A stretch of 34,813 nt of DNA from an uncultured Clostridia bacterium (GCA_947632235.1 CANROO010000005.1:1-34813); one strand, 5' to 3'. Counted from the stretch's first letter, positions 23,591 through 32,057 are shown. Made by a program: numbers and translations. Notes: generated from the sequence alone by a model not told the origin.

Positions 23591-24220
23591 ATGGACAAAT
23601 GGCTGGGACTTGACAGCAAATTTTATAAATGGGGCACGCTTTTGGGCGACCTGATAATAATAACCATACTCTGGCTCATATGCAGTATTCCCGTGATAAC
23701 AATAGGCGCATCCACAACGGCGCTCTACTATGTCACCACGCGCCAGCTCTCCAACCGCGAGGGCTATGTATCGAGGGATTTTTTAAAGAGCTTCAAGTCA
23801 AATTTCTTTCAGGCGACTGCCGTTACGCTTCTTATTATGCTCATAGGAGGCATACTCTTTATAAACATAAATTATTTTGAGCCGACATCCACGCTGAATA
23901 CTATAATTTATCTCATACAGTATGTCATACTTTACGAGCTCATTATTTTCACGGTATATGTTTTCCCCGTGCTCTCGCGCTTTGAGCTCAAGACGGGAGA
24001 GCTTATAAAGACGGCGTTTTTCATGGCAAACAGGCACTTGCTCACCACATTCACCTGCCTTATACTGCTCTTTGCGGTATGCGCGGTGCTTATAAGGTGG
24101 GGCATACTCATAATAGTGTGCGCCGGCGCTTACGGTATACTTACATCGCTTATGTTTATGAACCTTTTCAGGAAATATGTGCCCGATATGGACAAGGACA
24201 GACCCGAGGATATGGTCTGA
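23591..24220 (+). CDS. YesL/DUF624 family membrane protein
   Basis: A 209-residue integral membrane protein with about five hydrophobic helices. LWLICSIPVITIGASTTALYYV (helix and turn near residues 27-48) is the family signature. Relatives often sit beside carbohydrate ABC transporter genes, and their function is unknown; here no sugar transporter is nearby. AAGGAGATATAACT precedes the ATG. An HD-domain gene follows 18 bases later on the same strand, so the pair is probably co-transcribed. Confidence 0.85.
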   Translation: MDKWLGLDSKFYKWGTLLGDLIIITILWLICSIPVITIGASTTALYYVTTRQLSNREGYVSRDFLKSFKSNFFQATAVTLLIMLIGGILFININYFEPTSTLNTIIYLIQYVILYELIIFTVYVFPVLSRFELKTGELIKTAFFMANRHLLTTFTCLILLFAVCAVLIRWGILIIVCAGAYGILTSLMFMNLFRKYVPDMDKDRPEDMV

Positions 24221-24238
24221 CATACAGGAGAGATGAAT

Positions 24239-24793
24239 ATGAATAATGCTATAGGTTCAAGAGTAGATCTTAAAAATACCTCCGACCCCGATGTGGCGGA
24301 GTTCAGGTCATATATAAACGACCTTTGGGACACCGAAAATTTCAGAAGGCTCGATAAGTTTGAACAGCATCACAGGACATCGAGACTTCAGCACAGCCTC
24401 AATGTGTCATATTACAGCTTCAGAATTGCCAAAAAGATAGGAGCCGACCCCCGTATGGCTGCAAGGGCAGGACTTCTGCACGACCTCTATTGGTACGACT
24501 GGCACCACAAAAAAACGCCTCAGCTCCACGCCTTTCTGCATCCGCGTCTGGCAGTGAAGAATGCGGCAAGGCTTTCTAAAATATCCGACAGAGAGGCGGA
24601 CGCCATACTTAAGCATATGTGGCCGCTCTATCCCGGAATGCCCAAATATAAGGAATCATACGCCGTTACTCTCGCGGATAAATATGCCGCCGCCCTGGAG
24701 GTGGCAACACAGTGGGGCAAGCATATAGGCGAGCTGTCCGGGAAAAAAGCAAGGAAGTCGTATGATAGGGTCAGAGCGGTGTTTAAGAAATAG
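24239..24793 (+). CDS. HD-domain phosphohydrolase
   Basis: A 184-residue metal-dependent phosphohydrolase of the HD superfamily. The ligand set is visible: His in RLQHSLNVSYYS, the His-Asp pair in AGLLHDLYWYD (about residue 78), and Asp in VTLADKYAAALEV. HHKKTPQLHAFLHP adds further histidines typical of the Clostridial branch. The substrate (nucleotide, phosphate ester) cannot be told. I take the second ATG at 24239, 8 bases after AGGAG; the first ATG is only two bases away from it. A block of repeats starts immediately after the stop. Confidence 0.85.
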   Translation: MNNAIGSRVDLKNTSDPDVAEFRSYINDLWDTENFRRLDKFEQHHRTSRLQHSLNVSYYSFRIAKKIGADPRMAARAGLLHDLYWYDWHHKKTPQLHAFLHPRLAVKNAARLSKISDREADAILKHMWPLYPGMPKYKESYAVTLADKYAAALEVATQWGKHIGELSGKKARKSYDRVRAVFKK

Positions 24794-24893
24794 AGAGGAT
24801 AACGTAATGGGAAGCCGAGGGGCAGCAGCTAACCTAAAATTCTCGGCTCACCCTCCGGGGGAGCTGTCAGGCGTTAGCCTGACTGAGGGGGAG

Positions 24894-24964
24894 ACGGGCG
24901 TACAATGGCTGGCCGTTTTGCTTTGCAAAACTGCTCGCCCATGCAACCGAGGCACGCCCCTACA
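24894..24964. repeat. Dispersed hairpin repeat, copy 3 (left half only)
   Basis: ACGGGCGTACAATGGCTGG and GGCACGCCCCTACA match copy 2 closely. The tip carries a short GTTTTGC/GCAAAAC hairpin in the place of the long branched tip of copy 2. The second half (the GGGCGAGC hairpin and the terminal block) is missing. Confidence 0.7.
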
Positions 24965-24984
24965 GGCAAGGGAGTTGGTTTGTT

Positions 24985-25098
24985 TTTCGTATTGGGGACA
25001 GTCCCGGCGAGTATAAGGCTTATTGACTGTTCTCAGCAATAAAACTGCCCAAGCAAAAAGCAGACAACAGTGATCTCGGGACAGTCCCCAAAACGAAA
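24985..25098. repeat. MITE-like inverted-repeat element
   Basis: The 21-base end 24985-25005 (TTTCGTATTGGGGACAGTCCC) is the inverse of 25078-25098 with two mismatches. The 72 bases between have no coding content. GGGGACAGTCCC-type ends are often seen with REP-associated tyrosine transposases, so this may be a passive element; no transposase is present here. Confidence 0.6.
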
Positions 25099-25163
25099 GA
25101 ATAACGTAATGAGCACAGTCCGCCGGCAAAAAAAATGTGGACAACAAGATATTCTGTAACTGC

Positions 25164-25188
25164 AAAAAAGGCGCATTCTGCGCCTTTT
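25164..25188 (-). terminator. Terminator of the saccharopine dehydrogenase-like gene
   Basis: Perfect 10-bp stem (25166-25175 with 25179-25188) with six A on the left, which is a T run on the minus strand. It overlaps the stop codon of the gene. Confidence 0.8.
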
Positions 25189-26434
25189 ATCTTTCCTCTA
25201 TCTTATATTCAAATCCGCTTTCCCTCATAAGCTCCAGATACGGCTCGGGGTCGAAATATTCGGGGGAGAACACGCCCTTATCCCGCCATATGCCCCTGCC
25301 TATGAGCTCTATTGCGAGGGCTGCCCCGAAGCCCGTCTGCATGACGACCGCCTGAGAGCCCCATTTTTTCATGGACTTTGTATTGTCAAAGGGCTGATAC
25401 ATAAAATATTCCTTATGCTTGCCGTCCTTTTTGCCTATGCAGTGGACGCCCACAAGCATTTTTCCCTTCATTTCATCGCCTATGTCCTTGGGCTGGGGCG
25501 CGCAGGCTGCCACAACATCCCTGGGCACAACGCTCACGCCGTCCACATCCACGGGCTTAAGGCTCCTTAAGCCAAGCTTGTCTATCACCTTCAAAGCCGT
25601 TATAAGGTTTTCGTCAAGAGATATTTTGAACGTGCATTTTTTAAGACCGTATCGGCTTAAATATCTTGTCATTGTCACGACCTCCTCGTGCTCCACCTTC
25701 ACAAGAGTATTCTCGCCCACGCCGTCGGGCATAATGAATTTTTCCTTGCCCGCAAAGGCTTTTTCTACTATAAATCCGCCTTTTTCCCTGTCATACTCCA
25801 CATTGGGGTTCATGACCTCGTCAAGCACTGTCCACACATTGAAGCCGAACATTATGTCATCGGGATCTGCGCCCGGAAAGCTCAGGTTTCCGCCGTCCTT
25901 AACATGTATTTCCTCGGTTTCGTCCAGAAGATGAGTGCATACATATTTTGCAAATACATTCACAACGCCCGGGTCTATGCCCAGGCAGATGACAGCCATA
26001 TTGCCCTTTTTGCGCCATTTTTCGTGGCTGTCGAAGTTATACTTTGTCATGGGGCGAATGTAGCTGTTTTCTATGCCGAGGCCGTACTTCGGCTCGTCCA
26101 TGGGCACAGACCAGGTGCCCATGTTGGCATAGTCCGCTCCCGTTTCATAAGCGGCGTCAAATATATGGTCGCTTGCAAAGGGCGGAGCGCCGTCCATGAC
26201 GAAGTCTATGCCGTATTCTCTTATGAGCTCCGCCATTTCTGATGTGTTCACAGCGTCCACACTATGGGGCACGAATCTTTCCTCTCCGAGTGCAGAGCAG
26301 ACCTCCTCCGCTCTTTTTATGTCGCAGTCGCACACCAGCGCAAGCTTGAACCACTCTGCGTTTTTGTCCCTTTCCTTTAGTATTTTGAGTATGCTTTCGC
26401 CCACGGCGCCTGCGCCGACAAGCATCATTTTCAT
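25187..26434 (-). CDS. Saccharopine dehydrogenase family protein
   Basis: A 415-residue NAD(P)-dependent enzyme of the saccharopine dehydrogenase/carboxynorspermidine dehydrogenase group. MKMMLVGAGAVGESIL is the Rossmann dinucleotide loop; FVMDGAPPFASDHIFDAAYETGADYANMG and CLGIDPGVVNVFAKYV are family core segments, and the C-terminal part is the substrate domain. Known members make lysine intermediates or carboxynorspermidine; no polyamine or lysine genes lie next to it, so the reaction is open. The start ATG follows GGAGGTC. It lies 55 bases downstream of perR with a terminator in between, so its promoter is unclear. Confidence 0.85.
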   Translation of the reverse strand: MKMMLVGAGAVGESILKILKERDKNAEWFKLALVCDCDIKRAEEVCSALGEERFVPHSVDAVNTSEMAELIREYGIDFVMDGAPPFASDHIFDAAYETGADYANMGTWSVPMDEPKYGLGIENSYIRPMTKYNFDSHEKWRKKGNMAVICLGIDPGVVNVFAKYVCTHLLDETEEIHVKDGGNLSFPGADPDDIMFGFNVWTVLDEVMNPNVEYDREKGGFIVEKAFAGKEKFIMPDGVGENTLVKVEHEEVVTMTRYLSRYGLKKCTFKISLDENLITALKVIDKLGLRSLKPVDVDGVSVVPRDVVAACAPQPKDIGDEMKGKMLVGVHCIGKKDGKHKEYFMYQPFDNTKSMKKWGSQAVVMQTGFGAALAIELIGRGIWRDKGVFSPEYFDPEPYLELMRESGFEYKIEER

Positions 26435-26458
26435 AAAAAAGACCTCCGTTTTAAATTC

Positions 26459-26481
26459 AAAAAGCCATCGGAAGCGATGGC
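26459..26481 (-). terminator. Terminator of perR
   Basis: GCCATCG (26464-26470) with CGATGGC (26475-26481), GAAG loop, and five A on the left (T run on the minus strand). It sits between perR and the ribosome-binding site of the next gene, so it could also act as a leader hairpin. Confidence 0.7.
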
Positions 26482-26489
26482 ATTAAATG

Positions 26490-26906
26490 TTATTTATTCC
26501 TGCATTTTTCACACAAGCCGTAAAAGCTCATATCCCTGCTCTCAATTCTGAAGCCCGAGGCAAGCTCCATTCTGCGGATATCCTCGCCCATACAGAGATC
26601 GCCGTAATAGTCCTCTATGCGATGACACTTTGTACATATGATATGCGCGTGCTCCTCCGTGTGTGCGTCATAGCGGTTACTGTCCTCATTTATGTTGAAC
26701 TCCCTCACAAGCCCTGCATCCCTCAAGGCGGCAACGGTCTTATAGACCGTGGCTATGCTCATGGACGGAAAATCCGCCTTTATGTCGTTATAAATAGTCT
26801 CGACCGTAGGATGAGCCCTGTTTTCTGCAAGATATGAATATATGGCAAGGCGCTGAGGGGTTACCTTAAGCTTCTTTTCCCTCAGTTTTTCCGAAAGCGT
26901 ATTCAT
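26490..26906 (-). CDS. perR: PerR-type peroxide-sensing Fur family repressor
   Basis: PerR represses peroxide-defence genes and is inactivated by metal-catalysed oxidation of its own histidines. All regulatory metal ligands align with B. subtilis PerR at a constant offset of five: His32, Asp80, His86, His88 and Asp99 (the last is Asp, the PerR-specific choice, where Fur has Glu). The structural zinc site is Cys91, Cys94, Cys132 and Cys135. The winged-helix recognition region is SMSIATVYKTVAAL. Length 138. The gene lies alone with its own promoter and terminator, and a Per-box-like palindrome overlaps its transcription start, pointing to self-regulation. No katA, ahpC or rubrerythrin gene is adjacent. 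Confidence 0.92.
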   Translation of the reverse strand: MNTLSEKLREKKLKVTPQRLAIYSYLAENRAHPTVETIYNDIKADFPSMSIATVYKTVAALRDAGLVREFNINEDSNRYDAHTEEHAHIICTKCHRIEDYYGDLCMGEDIRRMELASGFRIESRDMSFYGLCEKCRNK

Positions 26907-26945
26907 AAAGCTCCCTCCCCCGAATCAAAAAAAACACTTCTCAAA

Positions 26946-26960
26946 TGATAACAATTATAA
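26946..26960. promoter_or_regulatory. Per-box-like operator of perR
   Basis: The 15-base TGATAACAATTATAA differs at two positions from the Bacillus Per box TTATAATNATTATAA. It lies just downstream of the perR -10 box, where a bound repressor would block transcription. Confidence 0.55.
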
Positions 26961-26964
26961 TTTA

Positions 26965-26993
26965 ATGATATTATATAAAGCTTTTTTTGTCAA
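26965..26993 (-). promoter_or_regulatory. Promoter of perR
   Basis: Perfect TTGACA (26988-26993), 17-base spacer, TATCAT (26965-26970) on the minus strand. Confidence 0.7.
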
Positions 26994-27017
26994 GTATCAA
27001 AAAAAATCATAAAATTA

Positions 27018-27046
27018 TTGTAAAAAGCGGTATTTTGTGTTAATAT
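27018..27046 (+). promoter_or_regulatory. Promoter of the trmL group
   Basis: TTGTAA (27018-27023), 17-base spacer, TAATAT (27041-27046), ending about 30 bases before trmL. Confidence 0.6.
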
Positions 27047-27076
27047 AGAAATGATCACGTATAGGAGATAATTTAT

Positions 27077-27580
27077 ATGAATATAGTTTTGCATCAGCCC
27101 GAAATACCTATGAATACGGGCAACATAGGAAGGACCTGCGCCGCAACGGGCTCAAGGCTCCACCTGATAAGACCCCTTGGGTTCAGAATAAACGACAAGA
27201 CGCTCAAAAGGGCAGGCATGGACTACTGGAACGAGCTGGACGTTACCTATTACGACAACTTCGAGGAATTTGTTTCCCTCAACAAAAACGCCCGCATATA
27301 CATGGCTACCACCAAGGCAAGGCGCGCCTACACCGAGGTGAGCTATGCCGAGGACGACTTTATAATGTTCGGCAGCGAGGGAAGCGGTATACCCGAGGAA
27401 ATACTCTTAAAATACGAGAGCACCTGTGTGCGCATACCCATGCTTGAGGACTGCAGAAGCCTCAATCTTTCAAACTCGGCCGCAATAGTACTCTACGAGG
27501 CGCTGAGACAGCAGGGCTTCAGGGGACTGGAAACAGAAGGCAGGCTCCACAGGCTCAGCTGGGCTCAGGCGAGCGAATAG
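27077..27580 (+). CDS. trmL: tRNA (cytidine(34)-2'-O)-methyltransferase TrmL
   Basis: A SpoU-class (knotted SPOUT) methyltransferase that 2'-O-methylates the wobble base of certain leucine tRNAs using S-adenosylmethionine. The 167-residue protein carries the three SPOUT motifs: IPMNTGNIGRTCAATG (motif 1, residues about 10-25), FGSEGSGIP (motif 2, near 98) and SLNLSNSAAIVLYEALRQ (motif 3, near 127-144). Length is normal. AGGAGA precedes the ATG. A DUF6762-like gene follows after 11 bases. Confidence 0.95.
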   Translation: MNIVLHQPEIPMNTGNIGRTCAATGSRLHLIRPLGFRINDKTLKRAGMDYWNELDVTYYDNFEEFVSLNKNARIYMATTKARRAYTEVSYAEDDFIMFGSEGSGIPEEILLKYESTCVRIPMLEDCRSLNLSNSAAIVLYEALRQQGFRGLETEGRLHRLSWAQASE

Positions 27581-27591
27581 GAGGGGGACAA

Positions 27592-28011
27592 ATGGAAGAA
27601 ACTATGATCGTAGTTATGCTCAAGGACAAGAACACGGGCTTCCTTGAAAAAGAGCTTTTAAGCCTTGACATTACCGAAAATGTGGAATATATAGTCAATA
27701 TATTTGCCCTGGACGAGGAGGACGGCAGGAAGCTCCATATAAAGCTGTCCACAAAGCGAGATGTTATGGACTGGGAATACAGCGCAATATACGACTACTA
27801 CGACACCGACTGCTTCAGCGGTATTGCCGAGGTAAGAGAGGCTGACGATGACTACAACCCCGTGTGGGAGGTAGTGACGGACTATGTTGAAAACGCCGAT
27901 GTACTTGCGGAAAAGACGGCTGAAATACTGTCGGCGCACAAGCAGGAGATAGAGGATGTTTTTGAGGCTATAAGGGACAAGGAGAGTGAATATTCCGATG
28001 AAGGACAATAA
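27592..28011 (+). CDS. Conserved Clostridial protein, DUF6762-like
   Basis: A 139-residue, strongly acidic cytoplasmic protein. KDVMDWEYSAIYDYYD-type sequence (here RDVMDWEYSAIYDYYDTD, about 59-76) and YNPVWEVV near 89 match a Clostridia-specific family that I believe is DUF6762. Function unknown. GGAGGGGG precedes the ATG. Its end overlaps the next gene by 14 bases, so they are coupled. The repeated co-occurrence with trmL could be tested in relatives. Confidence 0.7.
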   Translation: MEETMIVVMLKDKNTGFLEKELLSLDITENVEYIVNIFALDEEDGRKLHIKLSTKRDVMDWEYSAIYDYYDTDCFSGIAEVREADDDYNPVWEVVTDYVENADVLAEKTAEILSAHKQEIEDVFEAIRDKESEYSDEGQ

Positions 28012-29092
28012 GGTCTTTAGGGCTTTTATAATATGGGGCTTAGTGCTCGTTATAGCGGCTGTATGCGCCATAGGCTATGTGATATACAGGAAGGCGAGCG
28101 TCAAGGAAATTGCAATAGGTCTTTCCGATATAGAGCTTACGGACGAACTGAAGGCGGAAGTGAAAAGCACTGCCTCGGAGGCTCAGAAATATATTGAGGC
28201 CAACAGGCAGGCACGCACGCTCACAAGCCAGTACGGGCTTCTTTACAGCTATGATGACAAGGCAAATGTACTGCCCTCGGATATAAGCGAGGATATAAGC
28301 CTGCCTGCGGACACTCAGGACGAAATGGACATACTCTATATATCGCCGTCCGATGTGGACAGGATAACGCAGGAACCCGTCTTCGGGGCAAGCAGTCAGA
28401 TGCTTTCGGCCATGGTATCCGTAAACACAAGGGAAGGCTACTACATGGCAGACCCCACGGGCAATGACGCCGTGCTTTCGGAGGAGGAGATGAAAAACCT
28501 GCTCCTGAGCTATTCCCCGGCTCACGGTCAGATAATCAATCCGCCGAGAGGCTCCGATACACATACCGCTATAATAACGGCCGCGAATATACAGGGCGCC
28601 GAATTCGATATAAAGCACATCGCCTGCGACAGCAAATATGCCGTTGTTGTGGCAAACAACATGAATGACCCTGCGGATATAAGGGAATATGCCCTTAAAA
28701 ACGAAAACGGCTGGCAGCTTATGGGCGATAACCTCGCCAAGGATGAAAATTCATATATAACGGTCAACACCGCCGCCCCCGATATGGATATGGGACTTAT
28801 GCCGATATACAACATAGCGAGCTTTGACGCGGTAACTACGGACAAAATATCCGATGTTGCAGACTCTCTTATAGGGCTTGGCACAATAACGGAGGCTGAC
28901 AAGCAGACAATGTATGCCTGCAGCTGCGGACGCTTTGTGTATATTGAACCGCAGAACGGCAAAAAGCTGGTGGGATATATAGACGATGACGGCAAGCTCA
29001 ACTTTAATGAGGCGCAGGATATAAATGAAGTGATAGCTTATATGCTGAGCTGTCAGGAGGATCCGCCGGTGTTTATAGCCAAATTTGAGTGA
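27998..29092 (+). CDS. Membrane-anchored extracellular protein of unknown function
   Basis: A 364-residue protein with a short basic start (MKDNKVFRAF), one membrane helix (IIWGLVLVIAAVCAIGYVIY, about residues 10-29) and a long polar outside part. No domain is recognised. The outside part contains Asp/Asn-rich stretches and a CSCG motif near residue 304. I use the ATG at 27998; an in-frame GTG 12 bases earlier touches the AAGGAG site. It overlaps the DUF6762-like gene and ends at a strong terminator. It may be anchored without cleavage since no signal-peptidase or lipobox site is clear. Confidence 0.7.
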   Translation: MKDNKVFRAFIIWGLVLVIAAVCAIGYVIYRKASVKEIAIGLSDIELTDELKAEVKSTASEAQKYIEANRQARTLTSQYGLLYSYDDKANVLPSDISEDISLPADTQDEMDILYISPSDVDRITQEPVFGASSQMLSAMVSVNTREGYYMADPTGNDAVLSEEEMKNLLLSYSPAHGQIINPPRGSDTHTAIITAANIQGAEFDIKHIACDSKYAVVVANNMNDPADIREYALKNENGWQLMGDNLAKDENSYITVNTAAPDMDMGLMPIYNIASFDAVTTDKISDVADSLIGLGTITEADKQTMYACSCGRFVYIEPQNGKKLVGYIDDDGKLNFNEAQDINEVIAYMLSCQEDPPVFIAKFE

Positions 29093-29093
29093 G

Positions 29094-29130
29094 GAAAAAA
29101 ATCCGCAGACTATGGTCTGCGGATTTTTTA
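29094..29130. terminator. Bidirectional terminator between convergent genes
   Basis: Perfect 10-bp stem (29101-29110 with 29115-29124), A run on the left and T run on the right. It serves the upstream plus-strand gene and aroA on the minus strand. Confidence 0.9.
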
Positions 29131-29144
29131 ATAAGTATCATAAT

Positions 29145-30422
29145 TTATGCAAGCCTATCAAGCATTTCATAAAAATCTGGGAAGGATATGCCCACGCAGT
29201 CGGCATCCGTTACAGTCACGGGACTGTCCGACACAAGACCTGCAACGGCACAGCTCATGGCTACTCTATGGTCGAGGTGAGAATACACCTCTCCGCCCTT
29301 AAGCCTCTGACCGCCTTGTATTATCATACCGTCATCGGTCTCGGTCACTGTAACGCCGAGCTTTCCAAGCTCCGCACTCATTGTAGCTATTCTGTTGGAC
29401 TCCTTCACCTTGAGCTCCTCGGCGTTTTTAACGACCGTTGTGCCCTCAGCGCACAGCGCCGCCACGGCAAAAACGGGTATCTCGTCTATCATACGCGGTA
29501 TTATGCTTCCCTCAAGGGTAATGGCATTAAGCCTTGACGTCCTCACCTCAATATCGCCCACGGCCTCACCGCCCGAGCTTCTTTCATTTATAATGCTTAT
29601 ATCTCCGCCCATGGCCTTGAAGGCGTCTATTATGCCCGTTCTGGTGGGATTGATGCCCACATTTTCGATTATAATGTGAGAATCGGGCACTATAAGTCCT
29701 GCGGCCATGAAAAACGCAGCAGAGGATATATCGCCCGGCACTTCTATTTCTCCGCCGTAAAGCTCCTTTACGGGTCTGCTTGTTATAACTCCGCCGTTGT
29801 TTTTGATATCCGCGCCGAAGTAATTGAGCATTATCTCCGTGTGATCTCTGGAAGCCACGGGCTCGTTTATGACCGTATCGCCCTCGGCAAAAAGGCTTGC
29901 CAGAAGTATTGCGGACTTCACCTGTGCCGAAGCCACGGGCATGGTGTATTCCATTGCCCTGAGCCTTCTGCCGTGTATGGTGAGCGGAGCGTATCCGCCG
30001 TTTGTGCTCTCAATATCAGCGCCCATAAGTCCGAGGGGCTTTATTACCCTGTTCATGGGTCTTTTCTGTATGGACGCATCGCCGTTTAAAACGGTGTCAA
30101 AATCCTGCGCGGCAAGTATGCCCGATATGAGCCTTATGGTGGTTCCGCTGTTGCCCACATTCAGAGCGCCCTCGGGAGCCTTAAGCCCCCTCATTCCCCT
30201 GCCGTGGACTACGACCTTGTCCTCGGTTACGTCAATATCTACGCCCAGCCTTCTGAAGCAGTCAATGGTGGACATACAGTCATCGCCTCTCAGAAAGCCT
30301 GTTATTACCGTATCGCCCTTTGCTATGGAGCCGAACATTACCGCTCTGTGCGATATGGACTTGTCGCCGGGTATCCTTATTCTGCCTTTGAGCCCCGAAG
30401 AGGGGCTGATAGTCTTATTCAT
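29145..30422 (-). CDS. aroA: 3-phosphoshikimate 1-carboxyvinyltransferase (EPSP synthase)
   Basis: The sixth step of the shikimate pathway: it joins shikimate-3-phosphate and PEP. The 425-residue protein has IPGDKSISHRAVMFGSIA (about 17-34), LNVGNSGTTIRLISGIL near 85-101 with the substrate-binding Ser/Thr/Arg, KRPMNRVI, and KVKESNRIATM with the catalytic-region Lys/Glu/Arg near 345. All key residues are present. It follows tyrA on the minus strand, with only 4 bases between, so it shares the tyrA promoter. Confidence 0.96.
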   Translation of the reverse strand: MNKTISPSSGLKGRIRIPGDKSISHRAVMFGSIAKGDTVITGFLRGDDCMSTIDCFRRLGVDIDVTEDKVVVHGRGMRGLKAPEGALNVGNSGTTIRLISGILAAQDFDTVLNGDASIQKRPMNRVIKPLGLMGADIESTNGGYAPLTIHGRRLRAMEYTMPVASAQVKSAILLASLFAEGDTVINEPVASRDHTEIMLNYFGADIKNNGGVITSRPVKELYGGEIEVPGDISSAAFFMAAGLIVPDSHIIIENVGINPTRTGIIDAFKAMGGDISIINERSSGGEAVGDIEVRTSRLNAITLEGSIIPRMIDEIPVFAVAALCAEGTTVVKNAEELKVKESNRIATMSAELGKLGVTVTETDDGMIIQGGQRLKGGEVYSHLDHRVAMSCAVAGLVSDSPVTVTDADCVGISFPDFYEMLDRLA

Positions 30423-30426
30423 GTCA

Positions 30427-31515
30427 TTACTCCTTGTCCAAAACCGTGTGGTTGGTTTTTCTAAGTATATTTATAGCTTTTTCTCTGTCCTTGGGCTCGC
30501 TGAATATTATCTGCAGAGCGCCGTCGGAATACTCCCTGTTGTTTACTATGCCGATATTGGTTATGTTTATGTTTTCATTCATGAGAAGAGTTGCTATCTT
30601 GGCGATAGCGCCGGGGGTATCGGTAACATCCACATATATTTCATACACTCTGTCGCGCGTTATGGGCGCTCTTGATGTGAAGCTGTTTCTGTAGTCCCGT
30701 GCCCCGTCAAAGAAGCTGTAGAGGCTTTCTCCCCTTTTTATATCCTCCTCGGCAAGCTCAAGGCTTTCCTTGAAGGCGCTGAGCATTTTAAGTATATTTT
30801 CGCTGTTGTCGGCGCATATACTGCTCCAAACCTCGGGCGAGGAGCTCGCTATCCTTGTAATATCCTTGAAGCCTCCTGCCGCCAGAGAGTGCATATGCTC
30901 CTTGCTGTCATCGGCTTTTTTGACGGTATTTACAAGAGCGGACGCTATTATGTGCGGTACATGGCTCACGGCCGCCACAACATAGTCGTGATGATCGGGC
31001 TCGAGCACTATGGGCACGGCTCCCGTACACTCCACAAGCTCCGTCATATCATCAAGCTGTGCTTTGTTTATTCTGCTGTTAGGCGTAAGGATGTAAAAGG
31101 CATTCTCAAAAAGATGCGCCTTTGCCGATCTGTAGCCCGTCTTCTCCGAGCCTGCCATGGGGTGACCGCCTATGAAATTGATGCCCTCAAAGCGGAGCAT
31201 TTCGTCAAATATCCTCTTCTTGGTACTGCCCACATCGGTTATGATGCAGTCCTTTTTTATAACGGGCAGGAGCCTTTCGACATAGTGCGGTATCTTGTCC
31301 ACGGATGTGCATACAAAGACTATGTCGCAGTCGGAAAATATGGTCATATCCTCAAGCGAATATTCGTCTATAACGCCGTCCGAAAGTGCGGAGACAAGAG
31401 AGCCCTCGCTCCTGTTCACAGCCGTTATTTTTACGCCGTCTATTCTCTGCCTGAAGCACTTGGCAAGCGAACCGCCAATGAGTCCCAGACCTATGATGCC
31501 TATGTTTTTTAACAT
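30427..31515 (-). CDS. tyrA: Prephenate dehydrogenase with ACT domain
   Basis: Converts prephenate to 4-hydroxyphenylpyruvate on the way to tyrosine. The 362-residue protein has the Rossmann loop GIIGLGLIGGSLAKC (5-19), the substrate segment FIGGHPMAGSEKTGY near 127-141, and VSHVPHIIASAL near 192. A C-terminal ACT domain (YEIYVDVTDTPGAIAKIATLL, then ITNIGIVN) would bind tyrosine or phenylalanine for feedback control. First gene of a tyrA-aroA pair; a consensus promoter lies upstream. Confidence 0.95.
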   Translation of the reverse strand: MLKNIGIIGLGLIGGSLAKCFRQRIDGVKITAVNRSEGSLVSALSDGVIDEYSLEDMTIFSDCDIVFVCTSVDKIPHYVERLLPVIKKDCIITDVGSTKKRIFDEMLRFEGINFIGGHPMAGSEKTGYRSAKAHLFENAFYILTPNSRINKAQLDDMTELVECTGAVPIVLEPDHHDYVVAAVSHVPHIIASALVNTVKKADDSKEHMHSLAAGGFKDITRIASSSPEVWSSICADNSENILKMLSAFKESLELAEEDIKRGESLYSFFDGARDYRNSFTSRAPITRDRVYEIYVDVTDTPGAIAKIATLLMNENINITNIGIVNNREYSDGALQIIFSEPKDREKAINILRKTNHTVLDKE

Positions 31516-31546
31516 AAAATATCATCTCCAAGTAAATACTGCTTTA

Positions 31547-31575
31547 ATTTTATCATTTCTGAGGACATAAATCAA
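31547..31575 (-). promoter_or_regulatory. Promoter of tyrA-aroA
   Basis: TTGATT (31570-31575) and TAAAAT (31547-31552) on the minus strand, 17-base spacer, about 32 bases before the start codon. No T-box or leader peptide was seen. Confidence 0.75.
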
Positions 31576-31645
31576 GGGCGAGGCATAAATTTTGAAAAAA
31601 ACGCATCACAGCCCCGTCAAAAAACGCCAATAAAAAAATTAAGCG

Positions 31646-31691
31646 CAAAAAAAAGCTTGTTATCCGTCTTATGTACAACAGATAACAAGCT
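31646..31691 (-). terminator. Terminator of a minus-strand transcript
   Basis: Perfect 11-bp stem (31654-31664 with 31681-31691), 16-base loop, followed on the minus strand by eight T. It ends a transcript coming from the right, where no gene is obvious. Confidence 0.75.
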
Positions 31692-31841
31692 ATCCTTCAA
31701 AATCTTCTGAAATCATTTTAATCACACTTTCATCATTTTCTTTTTTGTGGTTTTAAATTTTGTGTATAATAAAGGAGTAATTTAATTGAAAATGAAAATC
31801 TTTTTTTAATGCTTTTAACTTTTATTTTACTTCTTTTTTGT

Positions 31842-32057
31842 TTACATCCATGATGTAATGTTTTTCAATATTCTGTTTTTGTTTTTTTGGAATTTAAACC
31901 TCAGAGCGTTAAAATTTACATTAATGGTTTGTTGTGCTGTTATATGGGTTTGTGTTATCGGGTGATCCATTAATTTCGGCGGTTTATCTTTTTTACCGCT
32001 TATTTTATACAGCCTCGGCTTACATTCCTGTGTATCTATTTGAATATGTCCTGGTCG
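31842..32057 (-). pseudogene. Possible gene remnant, 71 codons without a start
   Basis: The frame reads GHIQIDTQECKPRLYKISG and then a Lys/Pro-rich part to a TAA at 31842, with a stop directly upstream and no ribosome-binding site. The opening looks protein-like (Cys/Lys-rich), so this may be the tail of a broken gene. No homologue is recognised. Confidence 0.2.

Larger units (their letters stand above)
24799..25111. repeat. Composite of small repeats between 11-bp direct repeats
   Basis: ATAACGTAATG occurs at 24799-24809 and again at 25101-25111. Between them lie: a GCCGAG/CTCGGC stem, a REP-like hairpin (GTCAGGC 24866-24872 with GCCTGAC 24877-24883, inside a CCCTCCGGGGGAG context), a half copy of the dispersed hairpin repeat (24894-24964) and an inverted-repeat element (24985-25098). 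No gene in this stretch is supported. The direct repeats could be a target duplication or a recombination scar. Confidence 0.65.

Noticed and set aside
24762..25016. 84-residue plus-strand frame after the HD gene
   Set aside because: It spans the REP-like and dispersed repeats and begins inside the HD gene.
12676..25111. CRISPR array formed by the repeated hairpins
   Set aside because: The copies are kilobases apart, unequal in length and without regular spacers or cas genes.
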